Shown: positions 9,259 to 18,812 of the stretch, in pieces
Position numbering within the stretch: position 1 is the first letter of the stretch
How the letters are laid out: every line of letters starts with the position of its first letter
Origin: Aliirhizobium wenxiniae
GTDB lineage: Bacteria > Pseudomonadota > Alphaproteobacteria > Rhizobiales > Rhizobiaceae
Reading direction: 5' to 3'
Assembly (NCBI RefSeq): GCF_014201355.1
Contig: NZ_JACHEG010000002.1
Location: 992,001 to 1,056,000, forward strand
Length of the DNA stretch: 64,000 bases
Notes under the pieces: model-generated
Told to the model about the DNA's origin: nothing
Databases searched by the model: none
Seen by the model: only the letters and a program-made list of their open reading frames with translations
Translations under genes and position numbers: made by a program

Positions 9259-9996
9259 CTATACCAGATTGTTGCGAACCGCGTAGGCGATCGCCTCGGA
9301 GCGGGTCTTGGTAGCAGTCTTACGCATCACGCTAGTGATGTAGTTGTTGATGGTATTTCTCGAAATTCCGAGGATGACCGCAATCTCGTCGCTGGTCTTG
9401 CCTTCGGCAATCCAGAAAAGGCATTCCAGTTCTCGTTCGGTCAGCTCAAAATCGCGTTCCGTGCGGGATTCCACGCTTTCGACAAAGCTTGCACCATAGG
9501 CGGCAAGAAGCCCAATTTCGCGTAGATGCTGCTGCGAAAGAATGACGCCCTCGACAAAGAGAAGCATCAACGAAAAACGTGTGCGACCGACCGAAAAGGT
9601 CAGGGCGCAATACTGACGGCTCAATTTTTCAGGCAGGACAATTTCGTCCGGCAGAATTGCAAAGCTCGGTGTCAGAACGGAGAAACATTTTTCAAGCTCG
9701 GTCGACCGCGTGTAGGCACTGGCCAATTCAGAGCCGAGACGACGAACGAGATCGAAGGGCCAGTTCGAGGTAACGATGAAATCGAGACCCTGTTCCTGGA
9801 TGAGATCGTAACGAGCAAGCAGAAAATGGGATGCCCCGACGTGATCGGCGAGCAATCGCATGATCACCTGCAGATTTTGCGAACCGGCCAAGGCGGAAAG
9901 GCGGCGCACCAACTCATCACGAGACATTAGTGGAGTGCGATCATTCTCCGGAATAGGGCGTCCTTGCGCCGAGACATCCATGCCCGATAACTCCAT
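9259..9996 (-). CDS. visN: VisN, LuxR-family motility regulator
   Basis: 245 residues. The C-terminal LuxR helix-turn-helix contains LTERELECLFWIAEGKTSDE and ILGISRNTINNYITSVMRKT; the N-terminal part is an autoinducer-domain-like fold. It is the first gene of the visN-visR pair, with AGGAG 9 bases before the ATG at 9996. By analogy with S. meliloti it works as a heterodimer with VisR at the top of the motility cascade. The 292 bases to the fliF stop codon must carry its promoter. Confidence 0.9.
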   Translation of the reverse strand: MELSGMDVSAQGRPIPENDRTPLMSRDELVRRLSALAGSQNLQVIMRLLADHVGASHFLLARYDLIQEQGLDFIVTSNWPFDLVRRLGSELASAYTRSTELEKCFSVLTPSFAILPDEIVLPEKLSRQYCALTFSVGRTRFSLMLLFVEGVILSQQHLREIGLLAAYGASFVESVESRTERDFELTERELECLFWIAEGKTSDEIAVILGISRNTINNYITSVMRKTATKTRSEAIAYAVRNNLV

Positions 9997-10233
9997 TCGT
10001 TATCTGCTCCTGCTGCGTCGATTAAGACCTCGCCTGAAGAAGCCTATCCGAGTTCCTGTTACCGACACCCGCTGCACCCCTTGCTGAGGGGTTATGAAAC
10101 CGCCGACGAATCACATTCAGTTTAAGAGAAGCCCACACAATTGCCATCATGTGCTGGGCGAATTTCCCCAGATGCTGCGGTAGTGTCACATCTTAAGTTA
10201 AAGTGACGCAGACGAATTGGTTCCAATTTCCGC

Positions 10234-10264
10234 AAAAAAGGGCCGGATTTGCATCCGACCCTTT
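10234..10264 (-). terminator. intrinsic terminator after fliF
   Basis: On the minus strand GGGTCGGAT and ATCCGGCCC form a stem with one G-T pair around the loop GCAA, followed directly by six Ts. It begins 25 bases past the fliF stop codon, so it ends the fliF transcript before the visN promoter region. Confidence 0.8.
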
Positions 10265-10288
10265 GCATCATGTTTTCGTGATTGACCC

Positions 10289-11962
10289 TTAGGCTGCTTT
10301 TTCGAAGGCCCATTTGCGGAGGATTTTCGCTGCGCGCTCTTCGGAAATCTCGACCATGCGGGCGAGACGTTTTTCCGGGCCTTCCTTGACGCGGCGGTTG
10401 AAGCCATCGCCTTCGTCGTCGCCCATAAGGTCGTTGCTGCCATCGAAACCGAAGTCTGCGCCGAAACCGTCCATAAGAGCTGGGCTGCCGCCCGCCGGAG
10501 AGAAATCGGGCAGTTCCAGGCCGGCACCTTCGCCGATCGTTTCTCCCGATGCGCTCGTACCGGAAACCGTGCGAACCAGAGGACGCAGGCCAAGCCAGAT
10601 GACCAGGAACGCGACACCGAGGAAAGCCAGCGAGTTGATGATGCCGCCGAGGTTGCGAGTAAGAACTTCCGTGACGCTCGGGCCGGTGGCGGTTTCGTCG
10701 AGCAACTGGTTTTCGAGGAAGTCCATGGCCGTGAGGGTAATCACGTCGCCACGATCCGCACTGATGCCAGCGGCAGAGGTCACAATCTTCTGCATCTCGG
10801 CAAGGTAGGCGTCGATCTTGGCCTGATCGGCAGGCTCGCCGACCATCTGAGCAATACGGCCCCTGTTGACCACAACCGCAACCGACACTTTTTCAATCAG
10901 ATAGCTGTTGCGCGTCGTGGCAATGGTCTTCTGGTTGATTTCGTAGTTGGTCTGCTCTTCACGCTTGTCGGACTTGTCGGAAGACTTCGGCCCGTTATTG
11001 CCACCCTGGTCAGGTGCCGCCTGGGGAACATTCTGCTCGACTGTCGATGCGTTGTCGTCAGCCGACTGCTGCGACTGGGCGTTTTCACGCGTCGCACGGA
11101 CCGAACGCTCTACACGTGAATTCGGATCGTAAACGGTCTCCTGGGTCTGCTGGCTATCCGTGTTCAGGGCGGCCGTGACGCTGGAGCGGAAATTGTCCAT
11201 GCCGAGGAACGGCGCGAGAGCCTTGTCGATATTGGTTTCGATTTCGGACTGAACAGACTGGACGATGCCAAGCGAGCGGTTGATCTGATTGTTGCCGCCG
11301 TCGTCGCCCGAAGCAAGCAACTGGCCGGTGGAATCGAGAATCGTTACGTCCTCGACGTCGAGCCCGGGAACGGCCGAAGCGACAAGGTGACGAATTGAAG
11401 ATGCGGCCTTGCGGCCAGTCGACGATCCCGCACGGATCATCACCGAGGCCGTCGGCTTCTGTTGTGCGCGCCGGAAGTTTCCGACATCGGGCATGACGAT
11501 GTGGACACGGGCGGCGGAGACACCGCTGATCTGCTGGATCGATCGGGAAATTTCACCTTCAAGCGCGCGGACGCGCGTAACTTCCTGCATGAAGGACGTC
11601 AGGCCGAGCGAGCCGACATTGTCGAAGAGTTCGTAACCTGCGTTGGAACTGTTCGGCAGCCCACGTTCCGCCAACAGCAGACGCGCCTTGCTGGTGCTGC
11701 CGACCGGAACCAGAATGCTTTTGCCGTCGGAACCGACTTCAAAAGCCAGGTTGGCTTCTGCAAGTGCCATGCTGACCTGATTGAGATCACTGGACTCAAG
11801 GTTCACATAGAGTGTCTCGTAGGCAGGCTTATTAACAAACATCGCAGCGGCAATGACGATCGCGATTGAAATCGCACCTGCAGCGGCCAAAGCAATAAGT
11901 TTTGTCTGACCGAGAGATGCCAGATTTCTAGAAATTTGTGAAAATTGAGCTAACAGATTCAT
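10289..11962 (-). CDS. fliF: FliF, flagellar MS-ring protein
   Basis: 557 residues. FliF builds the MS ring in the inner membrane on which the C ring and export gate assemble. The first membrane segment is near residues 22-42 (IALAAAGAISIAIVIAAAMF), the second near residue 455 (INSLAFLGVAFLVIWLGLRP). Between them is the periplasmic region with the conserved YETLYVNLESSDL start. The cytoplasmic tail ends in RMVEISEERAAKILRKWAFE, the FliG-binding helix. An intrinsic terminator follows the gene. It lies between cheT and visN, as in S. meliloti. Confidence 0.95.
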   Translation of the reverse strand: MNLLAQFSQISRNLASLGQTKLIALAAAGAISIAIVIAAAMFVNKPAYETLYVNLESSDLNQVSMALAEANLAFEVGSDGKSILVPVGSTSKARLLLAERGLPNSSNAGYELFDNVGSLGLTSFMQEVTRVRALEGEISRSIQQISGVSAARVHIVMPDVGNFRRAQQKPTASVMIRAGSSTGRKAASSIRHLVASAVPGLDVEDVTILDSTGQLLASGDDGGNNQINRSLGIVQSVQSEIETNIDKALAPFLGMDNFRSSVTAALNTDSQQTQETVYDPNSRVERSVRATRENAQSQQSADDNASTVEQNVPQAAPDQGGNNGPKSSDKSDKREEQTNYEINQKTIATTRNSYLIEKVSVAVVVNRGRIAQMVGEPADQAKIDAYLAEMQKIVTSAAGISADRGDVITLTAMDFLENQLLDETATGPSVTEVLTRNLGGIINSLAFLGVAFLVIWLGLRPLVRTVSGTSASGETIGEGAGLELPDFSPAGGSPALMDGFGADFGFDGSNDLMGDDEGDGFNRRVKEGPEKRLARMVEISEERAAKILRKWAFEKAA

Positions 11963-12104
11963 TCTGTTCCCACATCGCCGAACACGGTTATAGAGCTACT
12001 GCCCAAGCGCACCCTATGAGGCGAAGCTTGTGCGAGCGTTTCGGCAATTTGGAATGTGGGGATGCAGACGCGAAAGTTTGTGAGCTGTGCGTCAGCCTAC
12101 AAGA

Positions 12105-12494
12105 TCAGAAGAAGTCGAAGTCGCCTGCTGCCTTGGTCAGCGGCTGCGAGTGACCATGCCGCATGCCGTTCGCCAGCGATCTCTGCATGTCTGCCAGCTT
12201 GACGAGGCTGAGCGCCGTGGAAACATCCACCTTCCACTCATTGGGAATGGATCCCGTGATGGTATCGATGAATTCAGCCAGACCGCGCGTCTTCTGCACG
12301 GCAAGATCGATGCCCTGCAAGATCTTCATCGTATCGGGCGACTGCAACACGTTCTCTCCGCCCACTTCGAGAATTTGCGGCTCTACTCGCTCGATCAGAT
12401 ATGCAACATCGTGCAATTCGGAAACCAGCCGCATCAAAACATCCGGCAAAGCCTCCTCCAGGGCAGTGATCGGCGGCGTAACAATGTCGTTCAT
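12105..12494 (-). CDS. cheT: CheT, small rhizobial chemotaxis protein with CheZ-like DxxxQ motif
   Basis: 129 residues from the ATG at 12494 (TGGA 6 bases upstream); an ATG at 12500 is also possible. It is the last gene of the chemotaxis operon, 31 bases after cheD. The protein is mostly helical, and D63-L-A-V-Q67 matches the DxxxQ motif by which CheZ removes phosphate from CheY-P. Published work on S. meliloti describes CheT as a CheZ-like protein acting on CheY1 and interacting with CheR. The symbol rests on operon position, size and the motif. Confidence 0.8.
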   Translation of the reverse strand: MNDIVTPPITALEEALPDVLMRLVSELHDVAYLIERVEPQILEVGGENVLQSPDTMKILQGIDLAVQKTRGLAEFIDTITGSIPNEWKVDVSTALSLVKLADMQRSLANGMRHGHSQPLTKAAGDFDFF

Positions 12495-12525
12495 GGCCAT
12501 TCCAGAATATGAATTGAGGTGACGA

Positions 12526-13083
12526 TCAGAAGAATTCGATAGCGTTGTCGACGGGCTTGGGTGGCGTACGGACAGGGCGCTGTTCAAGCGCAACCGTTCT
12601 TTGAGTCTCCGCACCCGTCAGCGGGTATTGTCTGGCACGTCCGTGGACGGGCCAATATTCAAGCTTTCTTCCATGCTCTCCACCGGTCGACGAGCCGACA
12701 ACCTGAATGCCTTCGTCCCTCAGGAACTGCATGGCAAAGGCTGCGTTCTGTTCGCCGACATTCGAGAAGCTTGCGATCGTTTTTGCGCCGCCAAAGACCT
12801 TTGCCTCCAGCCGGTCGCGCCGGGCGCCCTTCTTCAGGAGACCGTTGATCAGCAGTTCCATCAGATGCACGCCATAGCGCGTCGCATCACCTCCCGAAGC
12901 CATGGCCCCGCCCGAGCCAGGCAACAGGAAGTGGTTCATGCCGCCGACACCGGCGACTGGATCACGAAGACACGCGGCCACGCACGATCCAAGTATCGTC
13001 GACAGGACGACGTCAGGGTCGTCAATGACCTTGTACTCTCCCTGGATGATATGGACGCGCCTGGACGCGATGGCATCACTCAT
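12526..13083 (-). CDS. cheD: CheD, chemoreceptor glutamine deamidase
   Basis: 185 residues. CheD deamidates receptor glutamines and can bind CheY-type partners. The catalytic Cys is in LGSCVAACL (Cys34) and the catalytic His is in [11 protein letters not shown], both in family positions; the conserved [16 protein letters not shown] segment follows. The start overlaps the cheY2 stop by 4 bases, showing coupled translation in the operon. Confidence 0.94.
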   Translation of the reverse strand: MSDAIASRRVHIIQGEYKVIDDPDVVLSTILGSCVAACLRDPVAGVGGMNHFLLPGSGGAMASGGDATRYGVHLMELLINGLLKKGARRDRLEAKVFGGAKTIASFSNVGEQNAAFAMQFLRDEGIQVVGSSTGGEHGRKLEYWPVHGRARQYPLTGAETQRTVALEQRPVRTPPKPVDNAIEFF

Positions 13084-13469
13084 TTGAGGGCTCCGAACAC
13101 GGCTTCGATAGCGGCCTTCATCTTTTCGATGGTGAACGGCTTGGCGAGAACGTTGTTAGCGCCAAGCTGAGCCGCCTTCTGCACCAGCGCGCGGTCACCC
13201 TGAGCGGTCAGAATGATGAAGGCTGCCTTCTTTGTGGTCGGGTTGGAGCGCACGGCCTGCAGGAAGCCAATGCCGTCCATGTTCGGCATATTGAAGTCGG
13301 AGATGACCAGATGATGCGGCTGTTCCGACATGATCTTCATGCCCTGTACGCCATCACCTGCAGAGGTGATTTGCTTGAAGCCGAGCTGTGTCAGAGCATC
13401 GCTGAGAAGCAAACGGCTGGTGACCTGGTCGTCGACAATCAAAACTTTGATTTTTTCAGCGAGAGACAT
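13080..13469 (-). CDS. cheY2: CheY2, main chemotaxis response regulator
   Basis: 129 residues, a single receiver domain. The acidic pocket is in VLIVDDQ, the phospho-acceptor Asp is in [13 protein letters not shown], the switch Thr in IILTAQGD and the Lys in VLAKPF. In S. meliloti CheY2-P slows the motor and CheY1 acts as a phosphate sink; here the copy after cheB is taken as CheY2 by gene order. It abuts cheB and overlaps cheD. Confidence 0.92.
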   Translation of the reverse strand: MSLAEKIKVLIVDDQVTSRLLLSDALTQLGFKQITSAGDGVQGMKIMSEQPHHLVISDFNMPNMDGIGFLQAVRSNPTTKKAAFIILTAQGDRALVQKAAQLGANNVLAKPFTIEKMKAAIEAVFGALK

Positions 13470-14519
13470 TTATTCGGTACCTTCTTTTCGGGCGGCAGTT
13501 AATTTCAAGACTTCTTCTCCAATGGAGCCCAGGGGCAGTTGCTGCTCGACGGCGCCCAGTTCATAGGCCACCCTCGGCATCCCATAGACCACACAGGTCT
13601 TCTCGTTCTGTCCGATCGTGCGGGCGCCAGCGCTGCGCATCTTCAGAAGTCCGGAAGCCCCATCGCGCCCCATGCCGGTCAGAATTACGCCAACCGCATT
13701 GCGGCCGGCCAATTCCGCTACAGAGTCGAACAGGACATCGACCGACGGCCGGTGGCCGTTGACGGGATCTTTTTCGATCAGTCGGCAGCAAGGCGCTGAC
13801 GGGTTTGCCACCTGCATATGTCGGTCGCCACCGGGCGCGAGATAGATCTTGCCGATCTCCAGCCGCGCACCATCGGTTGCTTCCTCCACGACAGGAGCAC
13901 AGATACGATTAAGACGTTCTGCAAAACTTTTCGTAAACGTCGGAGGCATATGTTGAGTGATTACTGTCGGCGGGCAGTTTTGCGGGAACTTTTGCAACAC
14001 CGTAATCAGCGCTTCCACACCTCCGGTAGAGGATCCGATGGCGACAACTTTACGCCCCACGCGGTAGTCGTGAACGGACATCGGCGGCGCAACCGGAGCC
14101 GGCGCGGATGTTGCAGTAAACCTGCGACCCGAACGAGCAGCTGCCTTGACCTTTTCGGCCAGATCCATGAACGGACGGCGATCTCCCGGAGCCGGCTTGC
14201 CGACGCAATCGAAAGCACCGATCTCAAGTGCCGCAAGCGTTGCGTTGGCACCATGATGCGTCATCGTCGACACCATGATGACCGGCATTGGGCGCAGGCG
14301 CATGATCTTTTCGAGGAACTCGAGGCCGTTCATGTTCGGCATTTCGATATCGAGCGTGACGACGTCCGGGTTCAGCTGCTTGATCGCGGCACGCGCCTCC
14401 ATGGCATCGCCGGCCTGACCGATGACGCTAACCTCCGGATCGGAATTCAGCACGGCGGTGATCAGGCCCCGCATAGTGGGGCTGTCGTCCACGACGAGGA
14501 CGCGTGCGGGCGCGCTCAT
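13470..14519 (-). CDS. cheB: CheB, receptor methylesterase/deamidase
   Basis: 349 residues. An N-terminal receiver domain (Asp in [13 protein letters not shown]) is joined by a Pro/Ala-rich linker near residues 135-150 to a methylesterase domain. Its catalytic Ser, His and Asp lie in [19 protein letters not shown] and GMGRDGASG. CheB demethylates chemoreceptors when phosphorylated by CheA. The start overlaps the cheR stop by 4 bases. Confidence 0.95.
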   Translation of the reverse strand: MSAPARVLVVDDSPTMRGLITAVLNSDPEVSVIGQAGDAMEARAAIKQLNPDVVTLDIEMPNMNGLEFLEKIMRLRPMPVIMVSTMTHHGANATLAALEIGAFDCVGKPAPGDRRPFMDLAEKVKAAARSGRRFTATSAPAPVAPPMSVHDYRVGRKVVAIGSSTGGVEALITVLQKFPQNCPPTVITQHMPPTFTKSFAERLNRICAPVVEEATDGARLEIGKIYLAPGGDRHMQVANPSAPCCRLIEKDPVNGHRPSVDVLFDSVAELAGRNAVGVILTGMGRDGASGLLKMRSAGARTIGQNEKTCVVYGMPRVAYELGAVEQQLPLGSIGEEVLKLTAARKEGTE

Positions 14520-15424
14520 GCCTTCCTCCCTGCATGCTTTCCGATATAGCGATAGGTGGTGATCCCGATATTGTCGAAGAGATGCTTCGCATCACCCGAC
14601 ACGCGCTCGGAGTGGCCGATATAGAGGTGACCGGCATCTGGAAGCAGCGATGCGAAACGGGACCAAATCTTCATCTGCGTCGGTTCGTCGAAATAGATGA
14701 CCACGTTGCGGCAGAAGATCACGTCAAAACCGCCCTTGAATGGCCACTGAGCCATCAGGTTCAGTTCGTTGAAGGTGATCAGCTTCTTCACCTTGTCATC
14801 GATCTGGCACTTGCGGCGGCCGTTGATATCCACGTCGCGGAACCATTGCTTGCGCATGGCAGGCGAAATGCTCTCAAGAGCGTTCTCGTCATAGGCACCG
14901 GCTCGTGCCGTTTCGAGGATCTTGGGATCGATATCGGTCGCCAGAATACGGAAATCGTAATCGGCGGCGTTCGGGAACATCGCGAGTACGGTAAGCGCGA
15001 TCGAATAGGGTTCCTGCCCATCCGAGCAGGCAGCCGACCATATGCGCACACGTCCGCCGCTCTTGGCACGGTTGATAAGGCCCGGCAGGACTTCGTCACG
15101 CAGATGTTCGAAATGATGGTTTTCGCGGAAGAAGCGAGTGAAATTCGTGGTCAGATGCGACAGCATCTCGCGACGAACAGCTGCGCCTTCCGGCGATGAG
15201 ACAAGCTCGCAATATTCGCGAAAACCTCTCAAGCCCAGATTGCGGATATGCTTGGAGAGACGCGAATAGACGAGAGAAGCCTTGGAATCGTTGAGATAGA
15301 TTCCGGCATCGGCATAGATCATTGCAGCGATTTCGGAGAGATCACGGCGCTTCAGCGGATATTCTCCGCTCGCCAATACCTCATCCGGCGACTGCCGGCT
15401 ATCAAGCGCGCCCAACGGCATCAT
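14516..15424 (-). CDS. cheR: CheR, receptor methyltransferase
   Basis: 302 residues. CheR methylates glutamates of chemoreceptors with S-adenosylmethionine. The N-terminal helical domain is followed by the Rossmann-like domain with [18 protein letters not shown], the SAM-binding glycine-rich region, [14 protein letters not shown], and the conserved [10 protein letters not shown]. There is no C-terminal pentapeptide-binding extension beyond the usual beta subdomain. It overlaps cheW by 4 bases. Confidence 0.95.
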   Translation of the reverse strand: MMPLGALDSRQSPDEVLASGEYPLKRRDLSEIAAMIYADAGIYLNDSKASLVYSRLSKHIRNLGLRGFREYCELVSSPEGAAVRREMLSHLTTNFTRFFRENHHFEHLRDEVLPGLINRAKSGGRVRIWSAACSDGQEPYSIALTVLAMFPNAADYDFRILATDIDPKILETARAGAYDENALESISPAMRKQWFRDVDINGRRKCQIDDKVKKLITFNELNLMAQWPFKGGFDVIFCRNVVIYFDEPTQMKIWSRFASLLPDAGHLYIGHSERVSGDAKHLFDNIGITTYRYIGKHAGRKA

Positions 15425-15906
15425 GCAGCTTCACTTTCCTTGTCGTGAGCTTTCTCGGGGAAAAGGGCTTCCAGCTCGATCAAGCAGATCATTCGCTTGT
15501 CGATGGCCAGGATGCCCCTTGCGTATTGCTTCTCCAGGTCCGAGGAGACTTCCGGAACCGGCTGGATATTATCGTCGGTAATCGTAAGGATATCGGAAAC
15601 GGCCTCGACCAGTAGGCCGACAACCTTACTCTTCACCTGCGCGACGATGATCACGTGGCGCGGGGTCGGTTCTGTTTCCTTCATGCCGAGCCGGGCCGAC
15701 ATGTCGATGATCGGCAAAACCGCACCGCGCAGGTTGATCACCCCCCTGACATAGGCGGGCGCATGCGGCATCGGCGTGGCCTGGGTCCATCCGCGGATTT
15801 CGCGGACGGACATGATGTTCACGCAAAATTCCTGATCGCCGATACGGAAGGCAATCAGCTCCCGGGCACCCTGCGACAGAGACTTTACGGCATAAGATAC
15901 GCTCAT
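15421..15906 (-). CDS. cheW: CheW, chemotaxis coupling protein
   Basis: 161 residues, a single CheW-like SH3 domain that bridges receptors and CheA. Conserved stretches are ELIAFRIGDQEFCVNIMSVR, PAYVRGVINLRGAVLPIID and the C-terminal YARGILAIDKRMICLIEL. It sits 8 bases after cheA in the operon. Confidence 0.94.
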   Translation of the reverse strand: MSVSYAVKSLSQGARELIAFRIGDQEFCVNIMSVREIRGWTQATPMPHAPAYVRGVINLRGAVLPIIDMSARLGMKETEPTPRHVIIVAQVKSKVVGLLVEAVSDILTITDDNIQPVPEVSSDLEKQYARGILAIDKRMICLIELEALFPEKAHDKESEAA

Positions 15907-15914
15907 GACGCCGG

Positions 15915-18134
15915 TTATCCTGCTGCTGCGAGCGACATTTCAGGCTTCAGCGACTGACCGCGAGAAGCACCGACGACCGCGTCGACGTCGAGAATGAGCG
16001 CCACGCGTCCATCGCCGAGGATGGTTGCGGCGGCGATACCCGGAACGTGGGTGTAGTTCGCCTCGAGCGACTTGATGACGACCTGGCGCTGGCCCTGGAT
16101 CGCATCGACCATCAGGGCGCGCTGGCCACCGCCTTCGGATTCGACCAACAGCGCGACGCCATCGACCGGATTGGCCTGGTTGGCGCGGAAGTTGAGGATG
16201 CGACCGACATCGACCAGCGGGCAGAACGAGTTGCGGATCGAGATGAGCCGCTGGTTCGCGCCAAAGGAGTGAATGGCGGAGGCTTCCGGCTGGAGCGTTT
16301 CGACGATTGCCGTCAGCGGCACGACCAAGGTCTGGCCAGCAACCGTGACGACCATGCCGTCGAGAACGGCGAGCGTCAGCGGCAGGCTCATGGTGAAGGT
16401 CGAGCCGAGGCCCGGACGCGAGGAGATCGAGATACGACCACCCAGTGCCTGGATCGAACGCTTGACGACGTCCATGCCGACACCGCGGCCGGAAATGTCG
16501 GAGATCTTGTCAGCGGTGGAGAAGCCCGGCGCGAAGATCAGGTTGTCGATTTCTTCATCCGAGAGGTTGGCATCGGGGCTGATCAGATCGTTGTCGATCG
16601 CCTTCTGCTTGACGCGCTCGCGGTTGATACCGCCGCCATCGTCCTGCAGTTCGATGAGGATGCGGCCCGAACGATGCTTTGCGGAAAGCTTGATCGTACC
16701 TTCCGGATCCTTGCCGGCCGCTTCTCGCTTTTCTGGGCTTTCGATGCCGTGGTCGACGGCATTGCGGATCATGTGGGTGAGCGGCTCGGCGATCTTGTCG
16801 ATGACCGTCTTGTCGACTTCCGTGTTTTCACCTTCGGTGACGAGACGGATCTGCTTGCCGACCATGTCGGCCACTTCGCGAACGATACGCGACATGCGCT
16901 GGAAGACCGGCTTGACCGGCTGCGCACGGATCGCCATGACCGAGTCCTGGATTTCGCGGGTGAGCTGCTGCAGCTCTTCCAGACCCATGTTGATCGAGGA
17001 CACGCCGTTATTGTCGTTCTCGATGACGCTCTGCGAGAGCATCGCCTGGTTGATGACGAGCTCGCCAACGAGGTTGATCAGGCGGTCGACGCGATCGAGA
17101 TCGACGCGGATCGTCTGGCCGGCCGAAGATGCGGCGGCAGCGGCATTGTTCTGCGTGGCGGCGGCAGCTGCGGCTGCGGCAGCAGCTGCGCTTTCCTTCT
17201 TTTCGACAGCAGCATTGACGGCCTTGACGACGTTAGCGGAAGCCTCTTCCGTCGCAGCGGTCTCGGGCTGCGGGGCAGGCTCGTCGTCCAGTGAAGAGAG
17301 ATCGAAAGGCACCGGGATCATCGGCAGCTCTTCGCCTTCGGATGCTTCGGCCGGCTTGACCTCCAGCTCGCAATCCCATTCGGCGAATTCGAAGACCGCA
17401 CGGACTTCTTCCTCGGACTTCGGCGTGGTTATGGAGATCTTCCAGCCGAAATAGGATGCTTCCGGATCCATGTTTTCCAGCGTGGGAAGCTGATCCATGT
17501 CGCAGGCAATGCCCATCTCGCCGAAGCGGGAAAGATCGCGCAGCAGAAGCGCTGCTTCGTTGCCCTTGGAATAGAGTTCACGCGTCGGCTTGAAAGTGAC
17601 TTCGTAGGTGAACTGTTCGACCACTTTCTCTTCTTCGCCGAAACCGTCGAAGGTGAAGGGGATCGGCTGGAAACCGCTGTCGTCGGTCGGCTTTGCCGGA
17701 GCAGCAGCAACAGGCTTTGCAGCCTTCGGTGCCTCGGCGACCGGCAGAGCTTCGCCGTTTGCCAGAGCCTCCAGTTCCTTTACCAGTCCGCGCGTACGGC
17801 TTTCCTCGACGCTGCCGCCATCACGCGAGCAGGTCACGAGGTCGGCGAGCACGTCGGCCGACTTGAGCATGACCTTCAGGACATCCTGGTTCGGCTCCAG
17901 CTTGTTGGAGCGCACGCAGTCCAGCGTGGTCTCGAAGACGTGGGCAAAAGCCACGAGCTCTTCCAGACCGAATGCACCGGCACCACCCTTGATGGAATGA
18001 ACGGCGCGGAAAACGGCGTTGACCGTCTCGGGATCGCGATCCCCATCGTTCAGCTTGAGAAGACCGGATTCCAGTTCAGCGAGCTGCTCTTCGCATTCCT
18101 GAAAAAAGATCTCTTTGATTTCGTTCATATCCAT
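15915..18134 (-). CDS. cheA: CheA, chemotaxis histidine kinase
   Basis: 739 residues. Domains in order are P1 HPt with phospho-His46 in AVHSIKGGAGAFG, a P2-like response-regulator-binding region, an Ala-rich linker near residues 310-335, dimerisation helices (VDRLINLVGELVINQAM), the HATPase with HMIRNAVDHGIE and GRGVGMDVVKRSI, and a C-terminal CheW-like domain. CheA phosphorylates CheY1, CheY2 and CheB. It is typical in length for rhizobia. The next gene upstream, cheY1, ends 16 bases before it. Confidence 0.95.
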   Translation of the reverse strand: MDMNEIKEIFFQECEEQLAELESGLLKLNDGDRDPETVNAVFRAVHSIKGGAGAFGLEELVAFAHVFETTLDCVRSNKLEPNQDVLKVMLKSADVLADLVTCSRDGGSVEESRTRGLVKELEALANGEALPVAEAPKAAKPVAAAPAKPTDDSGFQPIPFTFDGFGEEEKVVEQFTYEVTFKPTRELYSKGNEAALLLRDLSRFGEMGIACDMDQLPTLENMDPEASYFGWKISITTPKSEEEVRAVFEFAEWDCELEVKPAEASEGEELPMIPVPFDLSSLDDEPAPQPETAATEEASANVVKAVNAAVEKKESAAAAAAAAAAATQNNAAAAASSAGQTIRVDLDRVDRLINLVGELVINQAMLSQSVIENDNNGVSSINMGLEELQQLTREIQDSVMAIRAQPVKPVFQRMSRIVREVADMVGKQIRLVTEGENTEVDKTVIDKIAEPLTHMIRNAVDHGIESPEKREAAGKDPEGTIKLSAKHRSGRILIELQDDGGGINRERVKQKAIDNDLISPDANLSDEEIDNLIFAPGFSTADKISDISGRGVGMDVVKRSIQALGGRISISSRPGLGSTFTMSLPLTLAVLDGMVVTVAGQTLVVPLTAIVETLQPEASAIHSFGANQRLISIRNSFCPLVDVGRILNFRANQANPVDGVALLVESEGGGQRALMVDAIQGQRQVVIKSLEANYTHVPGIAAATILGDGRVALILDVDAVVGASRGQSLKPEMSLAAAG

Positions 18135-18150
18135 CGGAAGAATTCCCGGT

Positions 18151-18516
18151 TCAGGCGGTTACACGCTCGATCGCATCAATGAGTTTTGCCGGATCGAAGG
18201 GCTTGACGATCCAGCCGGTCGCGCCGGCCTGGCGCGCACGGTTCTTCTTTTCGGCATCGCTTTCCGTGGTCAGAACCAGGATCGGGATGGCGCGGTATTT
18301 CTCGTTGCGGCGCACGCCTTCGATGAAACCGAAGCCGTCGAGGCGCGGCATGTTGATGTCGGTAACGATGACATCCGGCTCGCAGCCTTCGAGAACCTCA
18401 AGGCCCTCGACGCCGTCCTCTGCCTGGATCGTTTCGAAACCGGCATTGTTGAGGGTCACCAGAAGCATGTTCCGGATCGTCCGTGAATCATCCACGGTCA
18501 GTACTTTTTTCTTCAT
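18151..18516 (-). CDS. cheY1: CheY1, chemotaxis response regulator (phosphate sink)
   Basis: 121 residues, a single receiver domain with VLTVDDSRT, the phospho-Asp in VIVTDINMPRLDG, the Thr in LVLTTESD and the Lys in WIVKPFDP. It is placed between cheS and cheA, the CheY1 position of the S. meliloti operon, where CheY1 drains phosphate from CheA and CheY2. The two CheY copies here differ clearly in sequence, so assignment by position is reasonable. Confidence 0.92.
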   Translation of the reverse strand: MKKKVLTVDDSRTIRNMLLVTLNNAGFETIQAEDGVEGLEVLEGCEPDVIVTDINMPRLDGFGFIEGVRRNEKYRAIPILVLTTESDAEKKNRARQAGATGWIVKPFDPAKLIDAIERVTA

Positions 18517-18518
18517 TG

Positions 18519-18812
18519 CTAGATCTCCTTAGCAATTAACTGGGTTTCGCTGATTCCGATCAGCGCCATCGTCTTTTCAAAGGCGTCCGATGCCTTCTCG
18601 ACGAGGAATGACTTCTTGTCGGCCTGCCATGCTGTGGCACCGGCAACCAGAACCTGGGCGCATTGCACGCCGACACGCTCCACCGCAGAGGCATCGATCA
18701 CGATGTCCTTGCCGCGCATGGACATGAGCTTGCCGTGCAGCACCGATGCTTCATTGAGGTCGAGAACGGCCGAGAGAGCCAGTTTTCCGGATGCGGCCTT
18801 CTTTGCTGCCAT
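18519..18812 (-). CDS. cheS: CheS, STAS-like chemotaxis protein
   Basis: 97 residues, the same size as the S. meliloti CheS. The fold pattern of a STAS domain is visible: beta strands around a central DIVIDASAVERVGVQCAQVL segment. CheS is reported to bind CheA and speed dephosphorylation of CheY1. Its start overlaps the stop of the chemoreceptor gene (ATGA at 18809-18812) and it is 2 bases from cheY1, so all three are co-translated. Confidence 0.85.
   Translation of the reverse strand: MAAKKAASGKLALSAVLDLNEASVLHGKLMSMRGKDIVIDASAVERVGVQCAQVLVAGATAWQADKKSFLVEKASDAFEKTMALIGISETQLIAKEI

Noticed and set aside
16047..17294. 415-codon open frame antisense to cheA
   Set aside because: It is the reverse-strand shadow of a strongly conserved kinase gene in GC-rich DNA; its Asp/Arg/His-rich composition is typical of such shadows.
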